This document shows, piece by piece, positions 11,537 through 23,348 of a stretch of DNA of 64,000 nucleotides. The position numbers and the translations under genes were made by a program. The stretch lies in contig NC_081413.1 of assembly GCF_030272615.1 (NCBI RefSeq), positions 163,153,080 through 163,217,079 on the forward strand, given 5' to 3'. The notes under the pieces are model-generated. The model was not told the DNA's origin. It searched no databases and was given only the letters and a program-made list of their open reading frames with translations. This stretch comes from Cryptomeria japonica (Eukaryota; Streptophyta; Pinopsida; Cupressales; Cupressaceae). Position 1 is the stretch's first letter. Every line of letters starts with the position of its first letter.

Positions 11537-12846
11537 AATGCAAACATCCATTATATTTTTTCTCTCTATTATTGTTTCTTATGATTTAGAGGTTGAGCAA
11601 ATGGATGTGAAAACTGCTTTCATTGATGGTGATTTGGAGGAGGTTATATATATGACATGGCTAGAGAACTATGTGGTTAAAGTTAAAAGTAATTTGGTTT
11701 GTAAATTAAATAAATATTTATATGGCCTCAAACATAGTCCTAGGGTGTGGCATCAAAAATTTTATAGATGTGTTAAGCTTGGGATTTGAGCATTCTAAAT
11801 CAGATCATTGTGTTTATTATAAATATAATGGTAATCATTTTCTATACATTGAATTATGTGTTGATGATATGTTATTCATTGGTAAAGGGAAATATATGCT
11901 TCCAGAACTAAAGTATTAACTTGCTGCTAAGTTTGAGATCAAATGTATTGATACAATGAAACACATTCCTGCAATGGAAATTAGAAGAGATAGAGTGAAT
12001 AGAAATATATGGTTAGGCCAAAATAAATTATATGTGAATTCAATTTTATAAATTTTTAACATGGAAGGTTGTAGACCATTATGTGTTCCCTTTATAGTTT
12101 GAAAAAAGTTATCTATTTCAAATTGTCCTACATCCCCATTAGAGATGGAAAAAATGAGAAGAGTACCTTACCAAAGTGCAGTTGGAACATTGATGCATGC
12201 TATAGTCTACACTAGACCGGACATTGCCCAAGCAGTGGGAGTTATTTCCAAATATATGTCTAATCCAGATAGAGTTCATTGGGAAGTTAAAAGAGGCATT
12301 AGATATTTGAAGGGTACTTTAGAGTATTATTTGTGTTATCATGGTAATTTGATAGGAGACAAAATTTCCCTTAATATTCATGGTTATATGGATTCAAATT
12401 GGGTAGGTGATGTTGATAGCAGAAGATCTACTAGTGCTTATGTGTCTAATTATTTGGTGGTGCAATTAGTTGGATGAGTAAACGATAGGCTAACATTGCT
12501 TTGTACACTACTCATCTAGAGTATATCATAGCTATTCATGCTTGTAAAGACAATATTTTCCTTAAACTATCTATGTTCAGATATTGGAATAAAATAAGGT
12601 GCAGTGATAGTTTATTGTGATATTCAAAATGTGATATGCTTAGCTAAGAACCCGACATATCATACCAAGACCAATCACATTGATATTCAGTATCATTTTG
12701 TCAGAGATATAGTTGAGGATGGTAGGGTGAAGCTCATTAAGGTAGAGACTTTGATGAATGTTATATATTCTTTAACTAAGGTTGTGAGCATAGAGAAGTT
12801 CAGATGGCATTCGAAGTCTATGGTCCTCTTGGGACATAATGATTGA
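11537..12846 (+). pseudogene. copia C int1: 3' reverse transcriptase and RNase H
   Basis: It begins mid-domain with the reverse transcriptase stretch [17 protein letters not shown] and continues to the catalytic box CVDDMLFIGKG, where Tyr is replaced by Cys. The conserved tail includes PYQSAVGTLMHAIVYTRPDI and an RNase H segment (LKGTLEY, YMDSNWVGD, then AKNPTYHTKTNHIDIQYHF). A frameshift near 11770 and several stops break it. The end at 12846 is the natural stop of this family, about 60 bases before the LTR. Confidence 0.85.
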
Positions 12847-12904
12847 ACAATAATTTTGTAGCACCTCCCATTTCTCTTTCAAGGTGTTCGACAAGTGGGA
12901 TATT

Positions 12905-13538
12905 TGTTAGGAAAATGGTGTCTCAACCTTGTACTAATAAAAATAGTACTAGTGTGTTTAGATGCCTAAAAATCACAAGTGTTTAAGTGTGGTGTAGATA
13001 AGGAATTCTTGGTTTTTTCTTCTAGTTCATTATATGTGCTATGGAAGTGCTTCTAGAATTCTCAACAACTGATTAAAACCACATTTTATGTATAACTTAT
13101 TATTGTAAATCCTAACCTTTTATCACTAGGTCATAGATCTAACGGTGGATATTTTATGTACTTTATTTTGCAATATAAGGAAACCCTATATTATAAGGGC
13201 ATCATATAATGAGAATGTAGCATGATGTATTCGAAGAGTTTGATAGCTATTGAGTTGACTTTGGATCTCTATTGGTGAACTCTTCTAAGAAGCTTTCTCT
13301 ACAAATATATTGTAATTTTCTCTTGATTTTTGTATAATATATTGGGTGGCTTTTGGATTGTGGGGTTTTTCTCCCGAAAGGGTTTTTCCCACATAAATAA
13401 CTATGTTGTGGTATGCATGTTGTTGATGTTTGATTTTCTTAAGTTTTTGTAACTTTTGTAAAAATCTACAAAAAAAATTGCATTACCCTCCTCTAAAGGT
13501 TATTGTAGGAAGTTGTTCCACTACTTAACTTCCTTACA
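12905..13538 (+). repeat. copia C LTR1 (634 bp)
   Basis: It starts TGTTAGGAAAATGG after the purine-rich CAAGTGGGATATT and ends CTTCCTTACA. It matches LTR3 over its length. It serves as 3' LTR for int1 and 5' LTR for int2. The snapback sequence TTTTTCTCCCGAAAGGG lies near 13366-13382. Confidence 0.88.
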
Positions 13539-13540
13539 AG

Positions 13541-13553
13541 TGGTATCAGAGCC
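13541..13553 (+). other. primer binding site of copia C int2
   Basis: TGGTATCAGAGCC follows LTR1 by two bases and is a perfect match to the plant initiator-Met tRNA complement. Confidence 0.9.
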
Positions 13554-13663
13554 TGAAAACCTTTTCTTTCAATTGTGGGTTGTTAGGTTTTTTTGAACTA
13601 ATCCATATTCTAGTGGGATTTTGTGTGGAATATACATTTTTATCTTATTGCAGGAATTTTTAG

Positions 13664-14410
13664 ATGACAAGTTCATCAGGGAGAATAAAGTTCAAGAATT
13701 TTTCAATGAGTAATTTTAAGATGTGAAAGATAAAGATGAAGGATCTGCTAAAAGATTGAGATGTGTGGGATATTGTTAATGAAAATGTATCAAGACCTTT
13801 AGATCCTACTATGGCTTATCACTATGATGTTATGGATCATAAAGCCAATGGTCTAATCAAATTGTGCTTTGTGGACTTTGTTCTAATAAATGTCCCTAAA
13901 GAGACCTCTACAAAGAAGATATGAAATAAGCTTGGTGAGATATATCAAGCTAAATATTTATTAAATCATATTTTCTTGATGAAAAAACTTGTATTCATTG
14001 ATAATGGAAGAGAGTGGATGGATTAAAAACCACATAGAAGCACTCAATATGTTGGTGACTCAACTAGTATCCATTGGTGTCAATATGGATGAGGAGGAAA
14101 AATGTCAAATCTAGCATTGTTCTTTTCCTGATTCATGGGAATCTATTGTTATGGCTATTGGCAGTTCTTCTGTTGTTTCAAAATTTCAAGATTTGGTAGA
14201 TGTATTGATTTGTAAAGAGATGTGGAGGAAGTATCAATTAGTTTGAAGGAATACCTAATTGTTCATGGAGGACCTAAAGAAAAATCAATAAGAATGGCAA
14301 GAGTAATAAATCCAAGTCAAGAGGGATTTATCCAAATCTCCTAGAAATTACAAAGTCATTTTTTAGAATTGTGGTAAATCATGACACTTTCGTAAGGATT
14401 ATAAATAAGA
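13664..14410 (+). pseudogene. copia C int2 gag
   Basis: The ATG at 13664 starts MTSSSGRIKFKNFSM, about 110 bases after the primer site. The frame is broken by many stops. The zinc knuckle near 14375 reads NCGKS, a stop, then HFRKDYK, so two of its zinc ligands are gone. Little more can be read from it. Confidence 0.7.
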
Positions 14411-14414
14411 AAAG

Positions 14415-16166
14415 TTGAATAAAAAGAAGAAGTTTTATTCTAATTCCGAGTTTGAGAAGGAAGGTGGTGATGTTTTCATTGCAGCTTTGGCCACTCATGC
14501 AAGTAAAGATGCATGGTTAATTGACTTAGGTGCATCTTTTCATATGACTTCCAATAGAGATTGGTTTTTTGAGTATGAAGAATTTAATGGAGTTAAGATG
14601 TACTTGTATGGTGATTCTCATTTAGAAATAGGTTTCCAAATGGTAGAGTAAAAAGGATCAATGGTGTGTTGTATATCCTTGGTATAAAACAAAAAAATAT
14701 TTGTTAGAAAATTTATAGATGTGGGTGTGCAAGTATTATTTTCTAATGTAGGATCCAAAATGGTTAGAGGTGCTATGCTGATTGCTATAGTTGTCAGATT
14801 TGGCATATTGTATAAGCTATAAGCATACACTTTTGAGTGTAATATAGCTTATGTGAAAAGAAAATTTGTGGATACCATTGAAAGATATGAGGTTTTCACC
14901 TTCAACAAATGGAAATAGTTTTTGGGTAATTAAGGGTGCTCTTTCTTCTAAAGAAAAGTTACCTAGAGAGAAGACTATGTCATGGCACCAGAGGCTTGGC
15001 TATATTGGAGAAAGGGGTCTAAGGACCTTGAAAAACAAAAAACTTGTTGAAGGTTTGAATTCTTGATTTTGATTTTTGCAAGCATTGCATTTACTTAAAT
15101 AAAACCACATTCAATTTTACTCGAGTTCTCATAAACCTTGTGGTGTTTTGGACCTTATTCATTCTAATATATCTGGTCTTGTAGATGTTCCTTGCATTGG
15201 AAAATCCACATATTATATTTTATTTATTAATGATTTTAGAAGAACATGGGCATATTTTCTAAAGAGTAAACCTAAAGTTTCTAGTTGATTTAAAGAATTT
15301 AAGGAAATGGTTGAGTTGAAAAATAGAAAGAAAATAAAATATTTGAGGATTGATAATTGCAGTAAATTTTTCTCCAATGATTTTAATACATTGTATAAAG
15401 ACTATGATGTTAATAGATAGAATACAAATATATATTCTCCATACCAAAATGAAGCTGCAAAAAGAATGAATAGGATGGAGATGTAGAAAGTTGGGAGTAT
15501 GTTGAGTGGTGTTAGTCTAGAATAAAAGTTTTGGGCTGAAAAATGTTGCCACTGCTTGTTGCCTAATTAATAGGTCTCCTACATCAGCTCTTGTTGATAG
15601 AATTCTTATGGAGCCATGGTTATTTCATAAGCCTTCATTGAGACATCTTAGATTTTTTGGTTGTGAGGCATATGCACATGTACCAAAGAACCAAACAAAG
15701 TTGGACAACAAAGTTGTGAAATGTTTATTCATCAGATAGAGTTATGGTGTGAAAGGATACAAGCTTTTGGATTTTGTTGCACAAAAGATAATACACAGTA
15801 GAAGTGTTATTTTTAGATAAATTAAGCCTCCTTCTACTGTATTTCAGCCATAACAAACTAAATAGGATTATGTCATTCAATTTCCTTCTATGGCTATAAG
15901 AGTTTAATTGAGACCCCTAGATATCTTCAGAAGAGGAGGAATAACCTCAAACTCAACTTGTTCAAAGGTAAACAAGACATAGAAAACTGATAGAAATGTA
16001 TTTTCCTAATCATTGGAGATGTATTTTTTCTTTGAATAATAATGTGGATTAACCTAGACCTGTAGAAGAGGCGTTAGGTATAAATGATACATAATCCTAG
16101 AAGATTTCTATGGATGAAGAAATGAAGTATTTGAAAAAAAAGATATATGAGATCTTGTACCATTGT
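14415..16166 (+). pseudogene. copia C int2 protease and integrase
   Basis: The protease active site reads WLIDLGASFHMT near 14515: the Ser of the usual DSGAS has become Leu. GAG-pre-integrase follows (MSWHQRLGYIGERGLRTL near 14980). A badly broken integrase comes next (LRIDNCSKFFSNDF near 15345; SPYQNEAAKRMNRME near 15440) with the GCEAYAHVP-like region near 15660. Many stops are present. The piece ends where a 1.4-kb insertion begins. Confidence 0.8.
16085..16166 (+). repeat. direct repeat, copy 1 (82 bp), left of the 1.4-kb insertion
   Basis: The copy runs from TGATACATAATCC to TTGTACCATTGT and recurs at 17576-17656 with about five differences. It is copia C pol sequence, duplicated on both sides of the insertion 16167-17575. 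Confidence 0.9.
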
Positions 16167-17575
16167 AGAGGTATAAATCTGACCACCTACTTAAATAAAT
16201 ATTTAATATTTATTTAAACCACATTCCTCTATTAATTAAATTATATTTAATTAATTTCGCCACTTTCATCTATTTGGTTAAATAAACTATTCAATTTATT
16301 TAATTAAATTCATATAATCACTTTCTAGCTTTAAATTAAATAAATCACTTTATTTAATTAGATCCCCTTCCCCTTTTAATTAAATTCACATTTAATTAAA
16401 AATTCCCTTCCAATTTAAATAAATAAAATTTTATTTAAATTGGGCAAGATGTCATCCACTTTTTGGAATAAATCACTTTATTTCAAAATTAAAATCCAAA
16501 AATACCTCCCACTTGCATTCTCCTAACAAATCCACTTGCATGATTAATCTTCTTCTAGATCCTTCTAGATTCTTCTAATCATCCTAAATTAGTCTAATTC
16601 ATCTCTTAAACATTTGCACATTCCTTAAGAGAAGTCACTTCTCAAGAATCCCTCAAAGTCTTCAAAATGCATTAAAGGTTTTATGCCTACAACAAGTTAA
16701 CCCTCAAAGTCTCCCAAACCATTAATGGTTAACTCAACCTTACCACTTGGTTAGAGAATTTATCTCTAACTTAACCGTCATTTAACCTAAGGGTCTCATC
16801 AAGCACTCATGGCTTTGACCCTAGTTATTGAATTAACCCTTGCACAAGAGTTTACCCTTTGGGTAAAAGTTTTATCCACTGGTTAACCCTAACCACACTC
16901 TCCTAGAGTGACCCTCATGTCTTCTCAGACATTTAATGCCTCTTGCATCTCCTCTCAAGCTACCTCTTGTTGAAAATTGTCACCATTTCATTGTTAAAAA
17001 TTGTAAACATGGATTGAATAGATTTCAATCCTAGCCATTGTTGAGATTACTCAATCTTAACCATTCATTGCCCTATTTCCTCTATAAATAGAGCTCACTT
17101 TCTTCATTATCCATATCCAAGTTTTATGCATCCACATTATAGTCTAATTATATCAAGCATTTTAGCCTCTCTTTGTTAGAATAGCATTTTAACATTTAGA
17201 AGCATTTCATATCATAACATATCCATTTGAGTACATCATGTTAGGATAGGTTGTTAATATATTCATCATATCATTATCTTCATCCTAGCTTAATACCATA
17301 GTTTGAACATATCATATAGATCTTAAAATGCATTCATGCATGTAGATCAGAATATCACTCATTCTTGGAGTTGTCATTCCTAAGTCATTTGCTCAATGAT
17401 CTGACAGAAAAACATTGACTTTTGGGATCCTATGAGATAGAGAACAATGAGACATATCTTGAAGAAGTTAAACTAGTTTAAGTTAGTTAATCTTTACACT
17501 CAAAATTCTCATTGGTATGTTGGTCTTTTGATCTCAATGTTGATATTCTGATCACCACATATTCCAGCACACAAT
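16167..17575 (+). mobile_element. AT-rich LTR-like insertion in copia C (plus orientation)
   Basis: This 1.4-kb block is foreign to the copia frame. Its first 300 bases are dense in TTAAATAAAT and TAATTAAATT words. A promoter-like CTATAAATAGAG lies at 17082-17093. It encodes no recognisable protein. The layout (AT-rich start, TATA box two thirds of the way along, no coding) suggests a solo LTR, but TG/CA ends with a 5-bp duplication are not clear. The flanks are instead an 82-bp duplication. Confidence 0.55.
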
Positions 17576-17656
17576 TGATACATAATCCTAGAAGATTTTT
17601 ATGGATGAAGAAATGAAGGCTTTAAAAAAAAGATACATGAGATCTTGTACCATTGT
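17576..17656 (+). repeat. direct repeat, copy 2, right of the 1.4-kb insertion
   Basis: It is the partner of 16085-16166. It leads straight into the continuing copia reading frame (KLAGYKWVFKKK-like sequence near 17670), so this copy is the one joined to the downstream gene. Confidence 0.9.
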
Positions 17657-18000
17657 TTGAAGGATGAAAACTTGCTGGTTACAAATGGGTGTTTAAGAAA
17701 AAGATTAGTTTAGATGGAGGTATGGGGAAGTATAAAGCAAGGTTGGTTGTGAAAGGCTACTCTCAAGTCGAGGACATTGTTTATGGTGAGACAAATTCTC
17801 CTGTTGTAAAAATGGCATCCATTAGATTTTTGTTTTCTATTGCTGTTGCGTATGATTTAGAGGTTGAACAAATGGATGTGAAAACTGCTTTCCTTCATGG
17901 TGATTTGGAAGAGGTTATTTATATGACATAGACAAAGCAATATGTGGTAAAAGGTAAAAGTAATTTGGACTGTAAATTTAATAATTCTCGATATGGCCTT
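17657..18000 (+). pseudogene. copia C int2 reverse transcriptase, first part
   Basis: It encodes the start of reverse transcriptase: KYKARLVVKGYSQVE, then SPVVKMASIRFLFSIAVAY and [20 protein letters not shown]. The frame is open from 17689 to 17931 and then hits a stop. It is cut near 18000 by a second AT-rich insertion. Confidence 0.87.
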
Positions 18001-18740
18001 TGTATACGATGAAAAATGAATGATAAAAGCTATTGCAAAACCATAAAAGATCCAACCACATGAAACCCTAGTCCTGCAATAAAGCATTCAACATACACTA
18101 ATGAAGAACCTAAAATATGCAAATGAACAAATAAGATAATAATACCATTCACATGCCAAGTAGGGTTTGATCTCCATTGTTTCCTATCTCCATTGATCTT
18201 GCTTATTATGGTTGCTCTCAGATTTTGTATGTGCACAAGAGCTCAAGAAAAATGAAATTGTTGTTGTAATTCGCTTGATCGCTTGAAGTCTTGATAAACA
18301 CATTAGTTAGGGTTGACAAGGATGAAGGAATCCTATTATATAGATAACACCTTAGAAAATGGAGGGATAAGATTAAGAGGTGATATGATAAATGGTCGGC
18401 TAGGGCATGCAAAATAATAAAGTATGAAAGGGTTAGTTAGAGGAAAATTAAGAGATAAATGACAAGTGTAATGGAGGGAAAAAGCTAATGAATTAATTAA
18501 ATAAATAAAGATCTATTTAACTAATAGAGGAAATGAGATCAATTAAATAAATAAAATATTTAATTAATTTAGAGAAAAGGATAATTTAAATAAATAAAAA
18601 TTATTTAAATAGGGAAAGGCTAGAAGAAGATAAATGAATTAATTAAATAAATTAAAATATATTTAATTAATAGAAGGATTAGGATAAAATGATTAAATAA
18701 AATATGTATTTAATTAGGCTAGGACAATTTTATGTGTCTA
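18001..18740 (-). mobile_element. second AT-rich LTR-like insertion in copia C (minus orientation)
   Basis: The reverse transcriptase sequence stops at TATGGCCT and resumes at TATAGCCTCAAACAG. These short words around the insert may be a target duplication with one change. Read on the minus strand, the insert starts with AT-rich TTTATTTAATTAATT-like words and later has a TATA-like CTATATAATAGG near 18332-18343, the same layout as 16167-17575. No coding was recognised. The class is uncertain; a solo LTR is my best guess. Confidence 0.5.
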
Positions 18741-19830
18741 TAGCCTCAAACAGATCCCTAGGATGTGGTACAAAAAATTTGATCCATATGTGTTAAGCTT
18801 GGGATTTGAGAGTTCTAAAGTAGATCATTGTGTTTATTATAAATCTAATGGTGATAATTTCCTATGCATTGCATTATATGTTGATGACATGTTATTCATT
18901 GGCAAAGGGAAAGGTATCATTTCAGAATTAAAGTCTCAACATGCTAATAAGTTTGAGATGAAAGATATTGGTGTAGTGAAACACATTCTTGAGTTGGAAA
19001 CTAGAAGAGATAGAGCGAACATAAATCTTTGGCTAGGCCAGAGTAAGTATGTGAATTTTGTTTTATAAAGGTTTAACATGTAGGATTGTAGACCATTATG
19101 TGTTCCCTTTACAATTGGAACAAAGTTATATGTTTCAAATTGTCCTACATCCCCATCAAAGATGTAAGACATGAACAGAGTGCCTTATCAAAGTGAAGTT
19201 GGAATTTTGATGTATGTTATAGTGCACTAGACGAGACATTAAAGAAGCAGTAGGAGTTCTTTCCAAACATATGTCTAATACTAATAGAGTTCATTGGGAT
19301 GCAACTAAAAGAGTCTTCAGATATTTGAAGGGTACCTTAGAGTATGCTTTCTGTTATCATGGTAATTTGATAGGACACAAAAATTTCTTTGATATTCATG
19401 GTTATGTTGATTCAGACTGGGCAAGTGATCTTGATAGAAAAAGATCTACCATTGCTTATGTGTCTACTTTATTTAGTGGTGTAGTTAGCTAGACAAGTAA
19501 GTGATAGGTTGTGGTTACTTTTTCCACTACTGAAGTAGACTATATGGTAGTTAGTTAGCTAGTCATGCTTGTAAAATAGCTATTTGGCTTAAGAGACTAT
19601 GTTCAGATATTGGAATAAAACAAGTTGTAGCATCAATTTATTGTGATGGTTAGAGCATGATCTACCTAGCTAAGATCCCAACATTTCATGTCAAGACCAA
19701 GAAAATTGATGTTTGGTATCAATTTGTTATAAATATTATTGTGGATGGCAGGGTGAAGTTGGTTAAGGTAGAGACTTTATTGAGGATGATGTTTGGATTC
19801 TATGGGCCTCTCAGACTCTAGTGATCAAAC
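18741..19830 (+). pseudogene. copia C int2 reverse transcriptase end and RNase H
   Basis: The catalytic box YVDDMLFIGKGKG is intact at about 18877-18915. RNase H follows (YLKGTLEYAFCYHGNLIG, then YVDSDWASDLDRKRSTIAYV), with stops before and after. The region after 19500 is heavily broken, and the end of RNase H is shortened near 19780. Confidence 0.85.
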
Positions 19831-19886
19831 AATGATCTTAGAACCCCTCCCATTTGTTTTTTAAGGTGTTCAAAAAGTGGGAGATT

Positions 19887-20305
19887 TGTTATGAAAATGG
19901 TGTCTTAACCTTGCCTTATTTAAAATTGTACTAGTGCGTTTAGATGCCTAAAAGTATCACGTGTTTAAGTATATTTAGAGTGTTGGATAAGAAATGGTCA
20001 TTTTTTTCTACTAGTGAATTTTGTGTGTTGTGGAAGTGCTTTTAGAATGCTTGATATTCAAAGTGTTTGATAGCTATTGAGTTACTTCTTGATGTCCGTT
20101 GGTGATACTTCTATAAAAATATTTCTCTACAAATATATTATAATCTATTATTGATTTCTAAATAATATATTGGGTGGCTTTTGGAGTGTAGTGTTTTTCT
20201 CCAGAAAGGGTTTTCCTCATGTAGATCATTGTGTTGTGGTATGAATGTTATTCATGTTTATGTGTGATGTATCTGTAAATGTTGTAAAAATATATAAAAG
20301 GATAT
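19887..20305 (+). repeat. copia C LTR2, shortened
   Basis: It starts TGTTATGAAAATGG, like LTR1 and LTR3. About 130 bases of the middle are missing after GAATGCTTGATA. The 3' end is lost near AAAATATATAAAAGG. The following primer site and gag are absent, so one deletion probably removed the LTR end through gag. Confidence 0.8.
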
Positions 20306-20309
20306 TGTT

Positions 20310-23290
20310 GGTCATGGTAAAGTTTGAAACAGGTTTTCTAATGGTAGAGTAAAAATGGTTAGTAGTGTGTTGCATATCCTTGCACTAAAATGAATTTTTT
20401 TATCTCTAAACTAACATATAAATGTAGGTGTGCATATAAATTTTTTTTATGAAGGATGTAAAATGGTTAGAGGTGATATAGTGATTTCTAGAGGTGTCAG
20501 ATTTGGGGCATTGTATAAGATAGAAGTATACACTATTGAGCGCAACAATGATTTTGTGAAAAGAAAATATGTTGATACTTTGTTGAAATATGCAAGGGCT
20601 TCACCTTCAATTGATGGACGTGGTTTTTGGGTACCTCAGGGTGCTCTTTCATTTGAGGAAAAGTTACTTATAGAGAAGACTATGTCATGTCACCAGAGGC
20701 TTGGCCACATTGGAGAAAAGGGTCTAAGGACCTTGAAAAAATTGAAGGATTGAATAATTGTAATGTTATTTTGGTTTCTGTGAGCACTACATTTATGAAA
20801 AACAAAGTTGCATTCAATTTTACTCGAGTTCTCATAAATCTTGTAGTGTGTTGGAACTTATTCATTTTGATGTAATTGATCCTATAGATGTTCCCTACAA
20901 TAAAAAAATTCACATATTATGTTTCATTTATTGATGATTTTAGTAGAAGGATATGAGTATATTTTCTAAACAGTAATTCTCAATATTTCAGTCAATTTAA
21001 AGAATTTAAAGAAATGGTTGATTTGCAAAATAGAAAGAAAATAAAATTTTGAGGATTGATAATGGTAGTGAATTTTTCTCGAATAATTTTGATAGATTAT
21101 ATAAATATTTTGGCATTAATAGACAAAAGATAAACTCCATATTCTCCATAGAAAAATGGAGTTTCAGAAAGAATCAACAAGACACTGATGGAGAAAGCTA
21201 GGAGTATGGGTTGAAGATGTTGGTACTACTTGCTACCTGATTTATAGGTCTCCTATATCATCTCTTGTTGATAGAATGCCTATGGAGGCATGGTTGGGTC
21301 ATAAGCCTTCATGGATACATCTTAGATTTTTTGGTTGCAAAGAATATGCACATGTGCCAAAGAAGAAGCAAACAAAGTTAGAGAAAAAGGTTGGGAAATG
21401 TATCTTCATTAGATAAAAGTATGGTGTGAAAGGATACAAGCTTTGGGAGCCTAATGCACAAAAGGTAATACATAGTAGAAGTGTTATTTTTAGAGAAATT
21501 AAGAATCATTCTATTACATTGTAGCCATAACATACTAAACAAGAACATGTGATTAAATCTCATTCCATGCCTGAAAGAGTTGAAATGAGACCCCTTTATA
21601 GGTAAGAAGTTGAGAAGAGCTCATCTAGCTCTAAATCTTAAGAAGAGGAGGAAGAACCTCCAACTCAAATTGTTTGAAGGTCTACAAGACATAGAAAACC
21701 ACCAAAAAAGTATTCTCCTGAAGATTGGAGATGTATTTTTTCTTTGAATGCTAATGTCTAGATGAACCTAGATATATGGAAGAGACATTAGGTATGAATG
21801 ATGCATAAACATGAAAGATTTCTATGGATGAATAAATATTATCTTTGAAAAAAAATGATACATGGGATCTCATACCATTTCTTGAAGGACAAAAACTTGC
21901 TGGTTGAAAATGGGTGTTCAAGAAAAAGATTGATTTAGATGGAGTTATTGAGAAGTATACAACAAGGTTGGTTGTGAAAGGCTACTCTTAGGTTGAGGGT
22001 GTTGATTATGGTGAGACACTTTCTCCTCTTGCAAAAATGGCATCCATTAGATTTTTTCTTTCTTTTGTTGTTTTTTATGATTTAGAGGTTAAGAAAATGG
22101 ATTTGAAAACTACTTTCCTTCATGGTGATTTGGAGGATGATATTTAGATGACCCAGGTAGAGCACTATGTTGTAAAATGTAAAAGTAATTTGGTTTGTAA
22201 ATTGAAGAAATCTTTGTATGGCCTAAAAAAAAGTACTAGGATGTGGTACCAAAAAATTGATACATATGTCTTAAGCTTGGGATTTCAACAATCTAAATAT
22301 GATCATATGATTATTTTCTATACATTGTAATTAATGATATGTTATTCATTGGTAAAGGGAAAGGTATGATTTTAGAACTAAAGTCTCAGTTTGTTGTTAA
22401 GTTTGAGATGAAATATCCTAGTGCATTGAAACACATTCTTGGGATAAAAATTAGAAGAGATAGAGTGAACATAAAGATTTGGCTTGACCAAAGTAAGTAT
22501 GTGAATTCAATTTTACAAAGGTTTAACATGTAGGATTGTAGACCATTATATATTCCCTTTGCAGTTGGAACAAAGTTATATGTTTCAGATTTTCCTGTAT
22601 CCCCATCATAGATGTAATACATGAGAAAAGTGCATTACCAAAGTGTTATTGGAATTTTGATGTATGTTATGGTCTTCACTAGACCATACATTGTTGATCT
22701 AGTGGGAGTTCTTTCCAAATATATGTCTAATCCAGATAGAGTTCATTGGGATGTAATTAAAAGTCTTCAAATTTTTGAAAGGTACCTCAGAGTATTCTTT
22801 GTGTTATCATGTTAATTGGATAGGAGACAAAAATTTCCTTGATATTCGATGTTATATGGATTCAGACTAGGCATGTGATGTTGATAACGTATGATCTACC
22901 AATGCTTATGTGTCTACTTTATTTGGTGGTGCAATTAGTTGGATGAATAAGAAATAGGTTGTGGTTGTTTTTTCTACTATGAAAGAAGAGTATATGTTAG
23001 CTACTCCTACTTGTAAAGAATCCATTTGGCTTAAGAGACTATGTCCAAACATTGATAGTTTATTGCGATGGTCAAAACTTGCAATCTACCTAGCTAAGAA
23101 CCCAACATTTCATGATAGGACCAAGCACATTGATGTTCAGTATCATTTTGTCAAAGATATGGTTGAGGATGGTAGGGTGAATCTAGTTAAGGTTAAGACT
23201 TATATGAATGTTGTGGATTCTTTAGCAAAGGTTGTAAGCATAAAGAAGTTTAGATGGCATTTGGACTCTATCTTGACCCCTAGTAATTAA
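20310..23290 (+). pseudogene. copia C int3: protease remnant, integrase, reverse transcriptase, RNase H
   Basis: It opens inside the protease and GAG-pre-integrase area (20430-20753, with MSCHQRLGHIGEKGLRTLKK). A broken integrase follows (KNGVSERINKT-like sequence near 21150; the C-terminal region near 21330). Reverse transcriptase runs from 21900; its catalytic box near 22335 reads IND instead of VDD, so it is dead. The RNase H end is at 22961-23290 (KNPTFHDRTKHIDVQYHF). There are numerous stops and frameshifts throughout. Confidence 0.83.
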
Positions 23291-23348
23291 ACAATGATGT
23301 TGGAACCCCTCATGTTGGTTTTGCAAGGTGTTCAACAAGTGGGATATT

